Shown piece after piece: positions 28,960 through 39,100 of a DNA stretch of 64,000 nt. This DNA comes from Rhodanobacteraceae bacterium. Its GTDB lineage: Bacteria > Pseudomonadota > Gammaproteobacteria > Xanthomonadales > Rhodanobacteraceae. Numbering within the stretch: position 1 is the first letter of the stretch; each line of letters opens with the position of its first letter. The stretch covers positions 1 through 64,000 of the forward strand of contig JALUXG010000013.1 in the NCBI GenBank assembly GCA_027019085.1. Reading direction: 5' to 3'. The notes below the pieces were generated by a model. It was not told where the DNA came from. It made no database searches and worked only from the letters and a program-made list of their open reading frames with translations. A program made the position numbers and the translations under genes.

Positions 28960-29970
28960 ATGGCAATCAAAGGCGAGGCCAGGCACCAGAACAGGCGGAA
29001 AAAGACGCCGGAAGACAGCACCTCCGCACGCGTCTACTACAAAGGCAACCGCACCAAGCAGCTGCGTGCCTTCGTGTATACGGTCAAGCTGGGGACGCTG
29101 ACCCGCGCGGCGGAAGCCCTGTACCTGTCGCAGCCGTCGGTAAGCCTGCAGATCAAGGCTCTGGAACGGGAGCTGGACGTCACCCTGTTCGAACGCACAC
29201 GGCGGCGCATCACGGTCACCGAGGCAGGCGAGGTGCTGTACGAACTGGCGCGTCCGCTGGTCGAGGGCTGGGAGAGCCTGGACCGGGATTTTCGAGCCAG
29301 TTTGCAGGGCTTGCAGCGGGGAGCTTTGACGATTGCCGCCGGCACCTCGACTATCCAGTACCTGCTGCCGACGCTGGTGCAGGCTTTCCGCGAAAGTATG
29401 CCGGGGGTGCACCTGGAGCTGGCCAATGTCACGGGCAAGGACGGTCTGGCCCTGCTGCGCGAGGACAAGGCCGATTTTGCCGTCGGCTCGATGCTGGATG
29501 TGCCCTATGACCTGGCCTATGCGCCTGTCTACCATTACGACCCGATGCTGATCATGCCGCCGGACCACCCGTTGGCAGACAAGGACGACATCACCATCGA
29601 GGACCTTTCACCCTACGGCCTGATCCTTCCCCCGCAGCGCCTGACGACCTTCCGCCTGGTGGACCTGGTCTTCCAGCAGCGGCAAATCCCCTACACCGTC
29701 GCCATCGAGGTGGGCGGCTGGGAGGTGATCAAGCATTACGTGGCGATGGGCTTGGGCATTTCCATCGTCACGGGTATCTGCCTGAACGACGAGGACCGCG
29801 CTCACCTGGCGATACGCAACATGCGCCGCTATTTCCCGCAACGCAGTTACGGGGTGGTGATGCGCAAGGGCAAGTACCTGAGCACGGAGGCACGCGCATT
29901 CATCGACCTGATCCGTCCCGGCCTGCTGACCCACCGCGAGTACGACGAAAGCGGGCATTCGGCACGATAG
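28960..29970 (+). CDS. LysR-family transcriptional regulator
   Basis: A 336-residue regulator. The winged helix-turn-helix is at about residues 34-90 (LRAFVYTVKLGTLTRAAEALYLSQPSVSLQIKALE) and a substrate-binding domain fills the rest. It has a basic 30-residue N-terminal extension before the helix-turn-helix, longer than most family members. The ATG at 28960 is taken because the promoter lies just upstream. Being divergent from aceB, it probably controls the glyoxylate shunt, but this has only positional support. No effector can be read from the sequence. Confidence 0.93.
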   Translation: MAIKGEARHQNRRKKTPEDSTSARVYYKGNRTKQLRAFVYTVKLGTLTRAAEALYLSQPSVSLQIKALERELDVTLFERTRRRITVTEAGEVLYELARPLVEGWESLDRDFRASLQGLQRGALTIAAGTSTIQYLLPTLVQAFRESMPGVHLELANVTGKDGLALLREDKADFAVGSMLDVPYDLAYAPVYHYDPMLIMPPDHPLADKDDITIEDLSPYGLILPPQRLTTFRLVDLVFQQRQIPYTVAIEVGGWEVIKHYVAMGLGISIVTGICLNDEDRAHLAIRNMRRYFPQRSYGVVMRKGKYLSTEARAFIDLIRPGLLTHREYDESGHSAR

Positions 29971-30032
29971 GCCGCTTGTGTCGTGTCCTGCGTCAGGGGG
30001 GCAAGCACGCGGAGTCACCGCATGCGAAGCGA

Positions 30033-30623
30033 TCATGCATTGCGATGGCGACCGCGGCAGCCGGCAAACAGTGCGCGGATGCGGTCCAGGTCGGCGTCGA
30101 CATCTCCGCTTGCGTATTGCAGTTCGCCCAGGGTGAAGGTCTTGCTCGGGTAGTCGATGCACAACGGGACAATGGGCACGTCGGCGGCATGCGCGATGCG
30201 CAGGAAGCCCGATTTCCAGCGTTTGACCTGCTTGCGGGTTCCTTCCGGGGTGATGCCCAGCCACAGGCGTTCGTGCGTGGTGAATTGCTGGTGCATCTGT
30301 CCGACGACCCCGATCGCCGCCTTGCGGTCGATGCCGATCATGCCGAGGCGGCGCAGCAGGGGGCCGAGAGGGCTGTCGATCAGTTCCTTCTTGATCATGA
30401 TGCGGATGTCCACGCCCAACGCGATCTTCATCAGAAGACCGAGGATGCCGTCCCAGTTCGATGAATGCGGGACGCCGATGATGATAAGACGGGGCTCGTC
30501 GGGGAAACGGCCACGCAAGCGCCAGCCGGTCCATTGCAGGATCAGGCGGCAAACACGTGACAGCAATCCGCGACGGGTGCGAGGCGCCTGCGGCGGCAAA
30601 TCGGGCAAAAGTGGTTCGTTCAT
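30033..30623 (-). CDS. Lysophospholipid acyltransferase-family protein
   Basis: A 196-residue PlsC-type acyltransferase. The catalytic HX4D motif is HSSNWD near residue 52 and the ITPEGTR block with its glycerophosphate-binding residues follows. It is shorter than typical PlsC and has at most one hydrophobic segment (PRLIIIGVPH). It would acylate a lysolipid, possibly an aminolipid or an intermediate of membrane repair, but the acceptor is unclear. The ATG overlaps the stop of arfB (4-base overlap), so the two are co-translated. Confidence 0.85.
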   Translation of the reverse strand: MNEPLLPDLPPQAPRTRRGLLSRVCRLILQWTGWRLRGRFPDEPRLIIIGVPHSSNWDGILGLLMKIALGVDIRIMIKKELIDSPLGPLLRRLGMIGIDRKAAIGVVGQMHQQFTTHERLWLGITPEGTRKQVKRWKSGFLRIAHAADVPIVPLCIDYPSKTFTLGELQYASGDVDADLDRIRALFAGCRGRHRNA

Positions 30624-31042
30624 TCCCGGTTCCAGTCGGCCGAACGGGCACGCTTGATGCGGCTTCTCTGCTGCTTGGCCTCGAGGCGGCGCTGTTTCGA
30701 GGCACGGGTAGGACGCGTGGGGATGCGCCTGGGGGCTGTGTGCATGGCCGAACGCAGAAGTTCGATCAGGCGTGCGCGGGCATCCTCGCGGTTGCGTACC
30801 TGATCACGGAAGCGACGTGCCTGGATCACGATGACGCCATCGCGGGTGATGCGGCGGTCATGGCGGGCCAGCAGCCGGACGCGAAGAGACTCGGGCAGGC
30901 TGGGTGACCGGGCTGCATCGAAACGCAGTTCCACGGCACTGTCGGTACGGTTCACATGCTGTCCACCGGGGCCGGCCGCGCGCACGAAACGTTCGGTCAG
31001 CTCGGATTCGGGCAGGGCGAGGGATCGATGGATGCGAAGCAT
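30620..31042 (-). CDS. arfB: Alternative ribosome-rescue factor ArfB
   Basis: A 140-residue peptidyl-tRNA hydrolase that frees stalled ribosomes. The catalytic GGQ loop is in AAGPGGQHVNRTDSAV and the C-terminus is the long basic tail (PTRASKQRRLEAKQQRSRIKRARS) that enters the mRNA channel. The ATG at 31042 (MLRIHRSLALPESEL) matches the family start; a longer start would add 12 residues. Confidence 0.95.
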   Translation of the reverse strand: MLRIHRSLALPESELTERFVRAAGPGGQHVNRTDSAVELRFDAARSPSLPESLRVRLLARHDRRITRDGVIVIQARRFRDQVRNREDARARLIELLRSAMHTAPRRIPTRPTRASKQRRLEAKQQRSRIKRARSADWNRE

Positions 31043-31140
31043 GGGACAGAGTGTAGCGAGCGCGCCCGGGGATGACATGACAGGCGCGCGTCATTCCGGC
31101 ATGCGGGGCGATGACACGTCGACGTTGAAAGCGTCGAAAG

Positions 31141-31540
31141 CGGTTATCGGGGTGCCCGGGATCGGCTGTTCGCCCCTTCGCGCCTGCCGGCGTTCCTACG
31201 CCGGCACCGCACCCGGGTAGGAGCGGCGGAAGCCGCGATCGCGGGGAGTGCCCGTGGTGCGACCGCGGGAAAACAATGATCTACCGCAAGCCCTCTTCGC
31301 GCCTGCTGGCGCTCCTACAGCCGGCACCGCGCCTGGGTAGGAGCGGCGGCAGCCGCGACCGCAGGGAGTGCCCGTGGTGCGACCGCGGGAAAACAATGAT
31401 CTACCGCAAGCCCTCTTCGCGCCTGCTGGCGCTCCTACAGCCGGCACCGCGCCTGGGTAGGAGCGGCGGCAGCCGCGACCGCGGGAAAGCCCGTGGTGTG
31501 ACCGCAGGGAATGCCCGTGGTGCGATCGGGATGTGTGTAT
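31141..31540. repeat. Tandem 120-bp REP-containing repeat array
   Basis: Two nearly identical 120-bp units start at 31261 and 31381; they are the same for about the first 100 bases. A third, diverged unit lies before them (31141-31260). Each unit has a GCGCCTG(C)(T/C)GGCG(C/T)TCCTAC arm and a GTAGGAGCGGCGG arm, so it can form a REP hairpin, plus a CCCGTGGTGCGACCGC block. The spacing is exactly 120 bases. This occupies the gap between arfB and ubiB, and the long open frames through it are not credible genes. Confidence 0.85.
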
Positions 31541-31617
31541 TCCCGCGATCCCGTTCGTATTTCGGGTTCCCCCATAACATTGCCGTCGGTCATGCCTGTC
31601 AATGCGGGTGTTTCGGC

Positions 31618-33267
31618 TCAATCACCGCGTCGCGGCCAGCTCCAGGCAAAGGCGGCAAGACCGAGTATGACTGTCGTGGCGGATATCCACACCGCATGCG
31701 GTGCCTGCAGGGACCAGGAGATGGCGGCCACAAGCACCAGCGCGAGGCCGAAAAGGCTGCCGGCCACGGTGCGCTGGGTGTGCCGGGATTGTCTGCGCAG
31801 GCGCTGGAGTTCGGCCGAGTCGATCTGCATGCGCGTCTGGCCGGCCACGGCCTGTTCGAGCGCCTGCATGGCCAGCTCGGGTACACGCGGCGCATCGTGC
31901 AGCCACGCGGGCAGATGGCGACGCAGGCCATGCAGGATGCGACGCGGGTGATAGCGCTGGCGCAGGATACGCTTGAGCACCGGGTGTGCCACTGCCCAGA
32001 TGTCGATGTCAGGGTCGAGCATGCGTCCCACGCCCTCGATGTTGAGCAGGGTCTTCTGCAACAGGATCAGTTGCGGTTGCAGGGTCAGCTCGTAGCGGCG
32101 GGCGGTCTGGAACAGCTTGGCCACCACCTCGGCCAGGGAAATCTGTGCAAGCGGACGGGTGAAATACGGTTCGCAAACGGTGCGAACTGCCGCTTCCAGC
32201 TCGTCCACGCGCACGTGCGGGGGCATCCAGCCTGCGGCCAGATGCAGCTCGGCAATGCGGCGGTAGTCGCGTTCGAAAAGCGCGATGAAATTTTCCGCCA
32301 GCCAGTACTGGTCGGCTTCGGGAAGCGACCCCATGATGCCGAAATCAAGGGCGATGAAACGCGGTTGGCGGGATCGGATGTCGACCCAGATATTGCCCGG
32401 GTGCGCATCGGCGTGGAAAAAGTTGTCGCGAAAGACCTGCTCGTAGAACAGCCGCACGCCCATGGCCGCCAGCGCGGGGCGGTCGATGCCGGCGGCATCG
32501 ATGGCCTCGATGTCGTCGGCCGGAACGCCGTAGACACGCTCCAGCGTCAGTACGGCCGCGCGGCTGTGGTCCCAGTACACCACGGGGACCATCAATTCCC
32601 CGGACTGCGCGAAATTACGACGAAGGAGGCTGGCGTTGGCGCCTTCGCGTTGCAGGTCCAGTTCGTTTTCCAGGGTCTTCTCGATCTCGGCGACCACGTC
32701 GAGCGGACGGATCTTGTCGGCATGGGGATGCCAGCGTTGCGCCAGTGCACCGAGGGCGCGCAGCAGATCCACATCGCGACGGATGCGTCGCTCGATGCCC
32801 GGGCGCAGCACCTTGACCACCACCTCGGTGCCATCATGCAACTGCGCTGCGTGCACCTGGGCGATCGAGGCCGAAGCCAGCGGCTGTTCCTCGAATGCGG
32901 CATACAGCGCTGAAAGCGGTTGGCCCAGCGAGGTCTCGACGATGGCGCTGGCCTGGCTGCCGGGGAACGGAGGCACCTGGTCCTGCAGCCGGGCCAGTTC
33001 ATCGGCGATGTCGAGAGGAATCAGGTCACGGCGGGTCGAGAGCACCTGCCCGGCCTTGACGAAGATCGGGCCCAGTTCGTTCAGGGCCAGACGCAAGCGC
33101 GCGCCCCGAGGCAGAGCGCGAACATCGGCACGGGCGCGGGGCAACAGGCCGCGCAACACCTTCAGCGGCCGGTACAGGTGCGCGGCATCGACCAGCTCGT
33201 CAAGACGGTAGCGCAACAGCACCGAGGCCACGCGCAACAGGCGCGGCGCCAGTCGCAGCGGCGTCAC
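31618..33267 (-). CDS. ubiB: UbiB, ABC1/ADCK-family atypical kinase of ubiquinone synthesis
   Basis: A 549-residue membrane-anchored protein needed for coenzyme Q biosynthesis; it has ATPase activity. The KxGQ motif is [16 protein letters not shown] near residue 70, the A-rich loop is ASIAQVHAA, the lysine is in VVVKVLRPG, and the HADAHPGNI and ALDFGIMG motifs supply the metal-binding residues. Two C-terminal hydrophobic segments anchor it. It overlaps ubiJ by four bases. Confidence 0.97.
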   Translation of the reverse strand: MTPLRLAPRLLRVASVLLRYRLDELVDAAHLYRPLKVLRGLLPRARADVRALPRGARLRLALNELGPIFVKAGQVLSTRRDLIPLDIADELARLQDQVPPFPGSQASAIVETSLGQPLSALYAAFEEQPLASASIAQVHAAQLHDGTEVVVKVLRPGIERRIRRDVDLLRALGALAQRWHPHADKIRPLDVVAEIEKTLENELDLQREGANASLLRRNFAQSGELMVPVVYWDHSRAAVLTLERVYGVPADDIEAIDAAGIDRPALAAMGVRLFYEQVFRDNFFHADAHPGNIWVDIRSRQPRFIALDFGIMGSLPEADQYWLAENFIALFERDYRRIAELHLAAGWMPPHVRVDELEAAVRTVCEPYFTRPLAQISLAEVVAKLFQTARRYELTLQPQLILLQKTLLNIEGVGRMLDPDIDIWAVAHPVLKRILRQRYHPRRILHGLRRHLPAWLHDAPRVPELAMQALEQAVAGQTRMQIDSAELQRLRRQSRHTQRTVAGSLFGLALVLVAAISWSLQAPHAVWISATTVILGLAAFAWSWPRRGD

Positions 33268-33917
33268 GCGGAGCTCTCCGTACGCTGCGCCAGACGGTCC
33301 AGGCGCGACCGAAGTCGTTCAGTGCGTTCGCGCAGTGCATCGACATCGTCAAGGAAGGTGTCCATTTCTGCCGGGGCCACGGCCAGGCGTGACTCCTCCC
33401 GCAGCCAGTCGGCGAGGTCCTCCACGGCCTGGCTTGCGCCCCTGCGTGCGGCGGACAGCCCCCGATGCAGGGCGCGGGACAACGGTACGCCAAGCACGTC
33501 GCCAAAGCGTTGCGCGAAGGCCTCCTCGACATCCGGACGGAAGTTGCGTACCAGTGATTCCACCTGGCGCGCCAGCGCAGCGTCCCCAGCAATCTCGACC
33601 CGTCCCGGAGCGACCTGTGCATCGCCCTGGGCGAATGCCATGGCCAGCACGCTTCCGGGGGTAGTGGCAACGCGCAGCGCCGAGGTGTCATGGTCTTCAT
33701 CGGGCGGCGGGCCGACGCACAGGCGGGCATCGACGACGCTGACCGAGAACACCAGTTCGGGGCCGCGCAGGTGGATCACGATGCGGCGGCCCTCCAGTGC
33801 GCGCAGTTGTGCCTGCGTGTCCGGGTCGAGGGCGACGGTGCGGCGCAGGGCACGTTCCAGGGCACGGCCGGCAAGTGCGCGCATGCGGGGCGGCAGCAGG
33901 GAAGACGATGGACTCAT
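33264..33917 (-). CDS. ubiJ: Ubiquinone accessory factor UbiJ (SCP2 domain)
   Basis: A 217-residue protein with an N-terminal SCP2 lipid-binding domain and a C-terminal coiled-coil ([23 protein letters not shown]). It binds quinone intermediates and works with UbiK in the Ubi complex. It directly precedes ubiB, as in E. coli, although here ubiE is not adjacent and lies 24 kb away. Confidence 0.93.
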   Translation of the reverse strand: MSPSSSLLPPRMRALAGRALERALRRTVALDPDTQAQLRALEGRRIVIHLRGPELVFSVSVVDARLCVGPPPDEDHDTSALRVATTPGSVLAMAFAQGDAQVAPGRVEIAGDAALARQVESLVRNFRPDVEEAFAQRFGDVLGVPLSRALHRGLSAARRGASQAVEDLADWLREESRLAVAPAEMDTFLDDVDALRERTERLRSRLDRLAQRTESSA

Positions 33918-33963
33918 GCCCGGATTGTACCCGTCCTGCGTGGCGTGCAGGCCGGGTGCGCGC

Positions 33964-34428
33964 TCACACCGCGCCGATGAAAGCCACCTGGCGCCAGGCT
34001 TCGTACACGGTCACGGCCACGGCATTGGAAAGATTGAGGCTTCGGCTACCCGGGCGCATGGGCAACCGAAGCTGTCGCTCTGCGGGCAGCACATCCAAGA
34101 CCTCTTGCGGCAGGCCGGCCGTCTCGCAGCCAAACAGCAGCGCATCACCGGATGCGAAATGTGCTTCGCTGGGCAGCTTCCGGCCACGAGTTGACAGGGC
34201 AAACACGCGCGGCCGATGCAGGGTGTCCAGGCAGGCATCAAGGTGTTCGTGAACCTGCAACGAGGCGTATTCGTGGTAGTCCAGACCGGCGCGACGCAGG
34301 CGCTTGTCGTCGAGCGTGAAGCCGAGCGGACGGATCAGATGCAGCGTGGCGCCGGTATTCGCGCACAGGCGGATCACGTTGCCGGTATTGGGCGGGATTT
34401 CCGGGCGGTGCAGGATCACGTGCAGCAT
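33964..34428 (-). CDS. trmL: tRNA (cytidine/uridine-2'-O-)-methyltransferase TrmL
   Basis: A 154-residue SPOUT methyltransferase that methylates the 2'-O of nucleotide 34 in tRNA-Leu isoacceptors. It starts MLHVILHRPEIPPNTGNVIRLCANTG and contains DALLFGCETAGLPQEVL and the C-terminal knot RSLNLSNAVAVTVYEA. Length is normal. It ends 46 bases after the ubiJ start region and is probably transcribed on its own. Confidence 0.96.
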   Translation of the reverse strand: MLHVILHRPEIPPNTGNVIRLCANTGATLHLIRPLGFTLDDKRLRRAGLDYHEYASLQVHEHLDACLDTLHRPRVFALSTRGRKLPSEAHFASGDALLFGCETAGLPQEVLDVLPAERQLRLPMRPGSRSLNLSNAVAVTVYEAWRQVAFIGAV

Positions 34429-34492
34429 CCGCGCATGATCCCATACCGGCCGTTGCCGCGCGTATGTCCACGCCGTCCCTTGCGCATGGCGA

Positions 34493-34714
34493 TCAATCCT
34501 GGCGCACGCACAGCACGCCGTCCGGCAGCAGCGGGCAATCCAACGGCTGGACGACAGTGGATACGGCGTACAGGGTGGGAGTGTGCGCCTGTGCCTGGGT
34601 CGCGGCCGTCATCGAGCGTGGATGCGGCATGAACAGCATGGATCCGAGGATGGCGGCGCACAGCACCGAGGACAGTACGAACAGGGTGCGCAACAGTATG
34701 TTTTCGAATTTCAT
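34493..34714 (-). CDS. Small single-pass membrane protein, unknown
   Basis: A 73-residue product starting MKFENILLRTLFVLSSVLCAAILGSMLF, which is one long hydrophobic anchor or uncleaved signal, followed by a short soluble tail with two cysteines (CPLLPDGVLC) that could form a disulfide outside the membrane. I recognise no family. A longer frame from a TTG at 34810 is possible but has no typical start features. Confidence 0.5.
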   Translation of the reverse strand: MKFENILLRTLFVLSSVLCAAILGSMLFMPHPRSMTAATQAQAHTPTLYAVSTVVQPLDCPLLPDGVLCVRQD

Positions 34715-35060
34715 GGTCTGGTTCCTTGGCGGGGGAAATCCCTGCATGGGTAGCGTCGCAATCTGCGTGCCACACCGGCAGTGGCAGGCAACCCCATGAT
34801 TTGCTGACAAATGTCAAGACGCGAATCGCCCCGGACGTGCGTCCGCGGACAGCTGTCCGCATGCCAGCGGACAGTGACAGGAACCGATGAAGCGACCGTA
34901 CGCGCTCCGCCGGCATGTTCTGCGCGAGGGATGGACCTTGCAGGCGGGCCTGGATCAGGCGTCGATGTGGGCGATGGACAACGGATTATGAAAAGCTTTA
35001 CATTCAGCAATGAAAACGTTTACAGTTTGCTCATCCTGTACTGGGGAAGGGTCTGGAAAC
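34715..35060 (+). promoter_or_regulatory. Palindrome-rich region with tandem LacI operators
   Basis: Just upstream of the LacI gene lie TGAAAAGCTTTACA (34989-35002) and TGAAAACGTTTACA (35011-35024), 22 bases apart, so they face the same side of the helix. Further upstream is the perfect 16-bp palindrome GCGGACAGCTGTCCGC (34845-34860), an extra half-site GCGGACAG (34867-34874) and the palindrome CGGACGTGCGTCCG (34832-34845). TGACAAATGTCA lies at 34805-34816. The first pair is the likely binding site of the adjacent repressor; the role of the others is unknown. Confidence 0.65.
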
Positions 35061-36107
35061 ATGGCGGTCACCATCAAGGACGTCGCACGTGAAGCCAGGG
35101 TATCCGTGGCATCGGTGTCACGGGTGCTCAATGGCCATGACAACGTCAAGACGGATACGCGCAAGCGCATCCTGGCCGCCGTGCAGCGCCTGCACTACAC
35201 CCCCAATGGTGCCGCCCGCAGCCTGATCACGCGGCGAACCGAAACCCTCGGTGCCCTGTTGCCGGACCTGTATGGCGAATTCTTTTCGGAACTGATCCGC
35301 GGCATCGACATTGCCGCGCGTGCACGCGGCCTGCACCTGCTGGTATCCAGTTCGCACGGTGATGCCGACGAGGCGGCTGCGGCGCTGCGCACCATGCGCG
35401 GCAAGGTCGACGGCCTGCTGGTCATGTCGCCGTATGCAGACGCCGATTTCCTGCGACGAAACCTCCCACCGACCGTACCGACGGTTCTGGTCAACACGCC
35501 ACAAGCACCGGAAAACTGCGCCACGCTGAACGTGGACAACCGCGCCGGGGCCTACGCGATGGTCGAGCACATGGCGGGGCTTGGCTGCCGGCGGATTGTC
35601 TTCATCGCCGGACCCGAGGACAACTACGACGCCCGCGGGCGTCGCGAGGGCTACCTGGAGGCCATGCGCAAACTGTTGCCCGACCGGCCGGTGCATATCA
35701 TCCAGGGCGCCTTCACCGATCGCTCCGGTTACCTGGCCGGCCGCGAACTGGTCGAGCACGGTCCGCGACCGGACGCCGTGTTTGCCGCCAACGACATGAT
35801 GGCGATCGGTTGCCTGTCCGCCCTGCACGAAGCCGGTTTGACTGTGCCGGACGACATCGCCCTGGCTGGCTTCGACGATATCCCGCTGGCGCGCTATGTC
35901 ACGCCCACACTGACCACGGTTCGCGTGCATATCGCCGAACTGGGCGAGAAAGCCATCGAACGACTCGTACGCCAGATCGAGATGCCGGAAGCAGGCATTC
36001 CCGGTCATCACGTCCTGCGCACCGAGCTGGTGACACGCGATTCCTGCGGCACCGGCAGCCACACACCGATCAGGCCCCGCAGAAAGGCCATCCACTACAC
36101 GAAATGA
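35061..36107 (+). CDS. LacI-family transcriptional repressor of the glucan locus
   Basis: A 348-residue repressor. The helix-turn-helix is in the first 25 residues (VTIKDVAREARVSVASVSRVLNG) with the hinge helix after it, and a periplasmic-binding-protein-like sugar domain fills the rest (GADLL-type core; FDDIPLARYVTPTLTTVR near the C-terminus). It is the first gene of the sugar cluster and its promoter region carries two operator-like palindromes, so autoregulation is likely. The sugar inducer is unknown. Confidence 0.95.
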   Translation: MAVTIKDVAREARVSVASVSRVLNGHDNVKTDTRKRILAAVQRLHYTPNGAARSLITRRTETLGALLPDLYGEFFSELIRGIDIAARARGLHLLVSSSHGDADEAAAALRTMRGKVDGLLVMSPYADADFLRRNLPPTVPTVLVNTPQAPENCATLNVDNRAGAYAMVEHMAGLGCRRIVFIAGPEDNYDARGRREGYLEAMRKLLPDRPVHIIQGAFTDRSGYLAGRELVEHGPRPDAVFAANDMMAIGCLSALHEAGLTVPDDIALAGFDDIPLARYVTPTLTTVRVHIAELGEKAIERLVRQIEMPEAGIPGHHVLRTELVTRDSCGTGSHTPIRPRRKAIHYTK

Positions 36108-36129
36108 ATGATTGACGGAGGCACCCACC

Positions 36130-39100
36130 ATGCAACGCGATTCAATCAACCCGCCTGCAACCCGAGATGTTGCCGGACCGGCTTCCCCCACTTCCCGCAA
36201 GGCGCGCCGCTCAAGCAGCGGACCCCTGCGCCGCAGCCTGCTGGCCGGCCTGATTGCTACAGCGCTGGTGGGCGGCGGCATGGCCCCGACGGTGGTGTGG
36301 GCGCAAAGCGCCAATGCCACCTTGCGGGGCGATGCTCCGCCGCATGCGCAGGTCACGGCCGTGAACATCGCTACCGGATTGACCCGTACGACCCAGGCCG
36401 ATGCCAACGGCAACTACACCCTGCCCGGACTGCCGCCCGGAAAATACCAGGTGAATGCCGGGCCGGGCACGCAACACACGGTCACCCTCTCGGTGGCCAC
36501 GACGTCGGAACTCGATTTCAAGGCGCCTGCCACCAATGCGGCCAATGCCACCTCACTGGGGGCGGTGCAGGTCACGGCAGCACCGCTGCCGGATGTCAAA
36601 TCCTCGCAGATCGGGACCCTGATCTCGCAGCAGCAGATTGCCAACCTGCCGCAGGCCACACGCAACTTCCTGGAATTCGCGGACATCGTGCCGGGCATGC
36701 AGTTCACGGTATCGGGCAGCAACTTCAATACGTCCCTGCAGGGTGGCGCGCAGAGTCCGAATGGTGTCAACGTCTATCTGGACGGCGTAAGCCAGAAAAG
36801 CTACGTGATGGGCGGCGGACTGGCCGGTCAGAATGCCAGCCAGGGCAACCCGTTCCCCGAACTGGCCATCGGTGAATACAAGGTCATCACCAACAATTAC
36901 AGCGCGCAGTACGCACAGGTCACCAGCGCGGTGGTGACGGCGCAGACCAAGTCGGGCACCAATCAATTCCACGGGCAGGTCTACGGCCAGTACACCAGCG
37001 GCCGGTTTCGTGCGCGCACACCGTCGGAAATCGCAAGCAACAAGAAGACCTCCTCGCAGAACAAGGAATTCGGTTTCGCGCTCGGTGGCCCGATCATCAA
37101 GGACAAGATGCATTTCTTTTTCACCTATTCCGGCAAGCGCTACGTGCAGCCGACGGCCGTGGTGCCGCCTGGCAACGTGACCGCGGACGTGCAGTACCTG
37201 CCGCAGAACGTGCAGGCGCAATACGGGCCGACCAACCTGCCGTTCAGCGAGAATCTCTTTTTCGGCAAGCTGGACTGGGAGCCGACCGACAACGACACCA
37301 TTGTGCTGACGGCTCGCGTGCGCAAGGAAAACAGCCATGTCGGTTACGGCGGCGCCACGGCGCGTTCGGCGGGCATCACGCAGAATGTCACCGATCGCCG
37401 CTATGCCCTGACCTGGAGCCACAGTGCAGATGCCTGGTACAACGAGCTGACCCTGAGCCACGAGTACACGTTTTTCCGGCCCACGCCCTTGCAATTTGGC
37501 AATGCGGCGATCTACACCTTCGGTCCGGCCAACAACGCCTTCATGATCGATACCGGACCGGCCAACCCGCTGGCGGCCCAGAACAAGGGGCAGAAAGGGC
37601 CGAGCATCAAGGACGACCTGACCTTCAGCGACATCGAATGGCATGGCAGCCATTCAATCAAGACCGGTTTCACCTACCGTGACCTCACGCTCAAGGCTGC
37701 CGACGCCGCCGACGTCAATCCGCAGTTCTATTACAACGTGACCATGAACGGCACCGAGTCGACGCCCTACAAGGCCTTCTTCACCAAGCCGGTAACCGGC
37801 CTGGGCAGCCTGTCGCCGGTGGTCACCACCAAGGACAAGCAATTTGGCATCTATCTGCAGGACGACTGGGACGTGACCGACAAGCTGCAACTCAACCTCG
37901 GCGTGCGCTGGGATTACGAGCAGATTCCGTCCTACCTCAATTTCGTCACGCCCTCCAATGTTGTGGCTGCCTTGCAGGGACCCGACCCGTATGCCGCGGG
38001 GACGCCCTATGCCGGTGAGACCTATGCCCAGGCCCTGGCGCGTGGCGGCATCAACATCAACGACTACATCAGCAACGGACACCAGCGAAAGAGCGCCAGC
38101 AACGAATGGCAACCTCGCCTGGGCTTCTCCTACGACCTGTTTGGCGACCAGGCCCACGTGTTCCACGGCGGCTGGGGACGATCCTACGACCGCAACCTGT
38201 ACAACTACATGCAGCTGGAAGTCACCAAATCCGCGCTGCCGCAATTCACCGTGTATTTCCAGAACCCGCAGACCGGTCAGTGCCTGAACAACAGCACCCC
38301 CTGCTACGCCTGGAACCCGAATTACCTCAACGGTCTGTCCAATCTGCAAACGCTGGTGCAGGCCGGCAACGGTGGCGAGGTCGACCTGCTCAACAACAAC
38401 CTGAAGGTGCCCTATTCGGACCAGGCCAGCTTCGGCATGCGCAACCGCATCGGTGACTGGCAGACCGACGTGACCTTTGCCCGGGTGGTCTATCACGACG
38501 GCTTTGCTTTCACGCTCGGCAACCGCTACCCGAACGGGGCCTTCTTCCAGAACCACAGTCAGCCGTGGGGTGACGGCGTACCCGGGTTCGGTGCGCTGAT
38601 CCTGGGTTCGAACGGCATCGAAACACGCAACAACGAGATCCTGGTCTCGGCGCAAAAGCCCTACACGCGGCAGTCCGGCTGGGGCGCCACCATCGCCTAC
38701 ACCATGACCAGCGCCAAGCAGAACCGCGATGTCAACGAACACTATTCGTTCGATTACGCAACCATCCAGAACTACCCGTTCATCACCTCCAATGCCGCGC
38801 CCAGGCATCGCATCGTGATGACCGGAACATTCAGCGGACCCTGGGGTATCGATCTGGGCGCCAAACTGACCCTGGCCACGCCGACGCCGATCAACACCAT
38901 TGCCTGCTACTTCCCCAACCCGAACTCGAATTACCCCAATGGCGTCACTTTCCCCAACGGCAGCTACTGTCATGCCGCTGCCGCCACGCCGCAGGGGCAG
39001 GGTCGTTTCCTGGTCGGCGGGAAGATCTGGGGCTATCGCGACGTGGACTTCCAGGCCACCAAGAACTTCCGCGTGAGCGAGGGTGTGACGGTGTACGCCC

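Noticed and set aside
31141..31540. CRISPR-like regular repeats
   Set aside because: Only two to three long units with exact 120-base spacing and no unique spacers or cas genes; the arms are REP palindromes.
31276..32913. A 545-codon open frame across the REP array and antisense to ubiB
   Set aside because: It starts in repeated DNA and has no family features; UbiB motifs are complete on the other strand.
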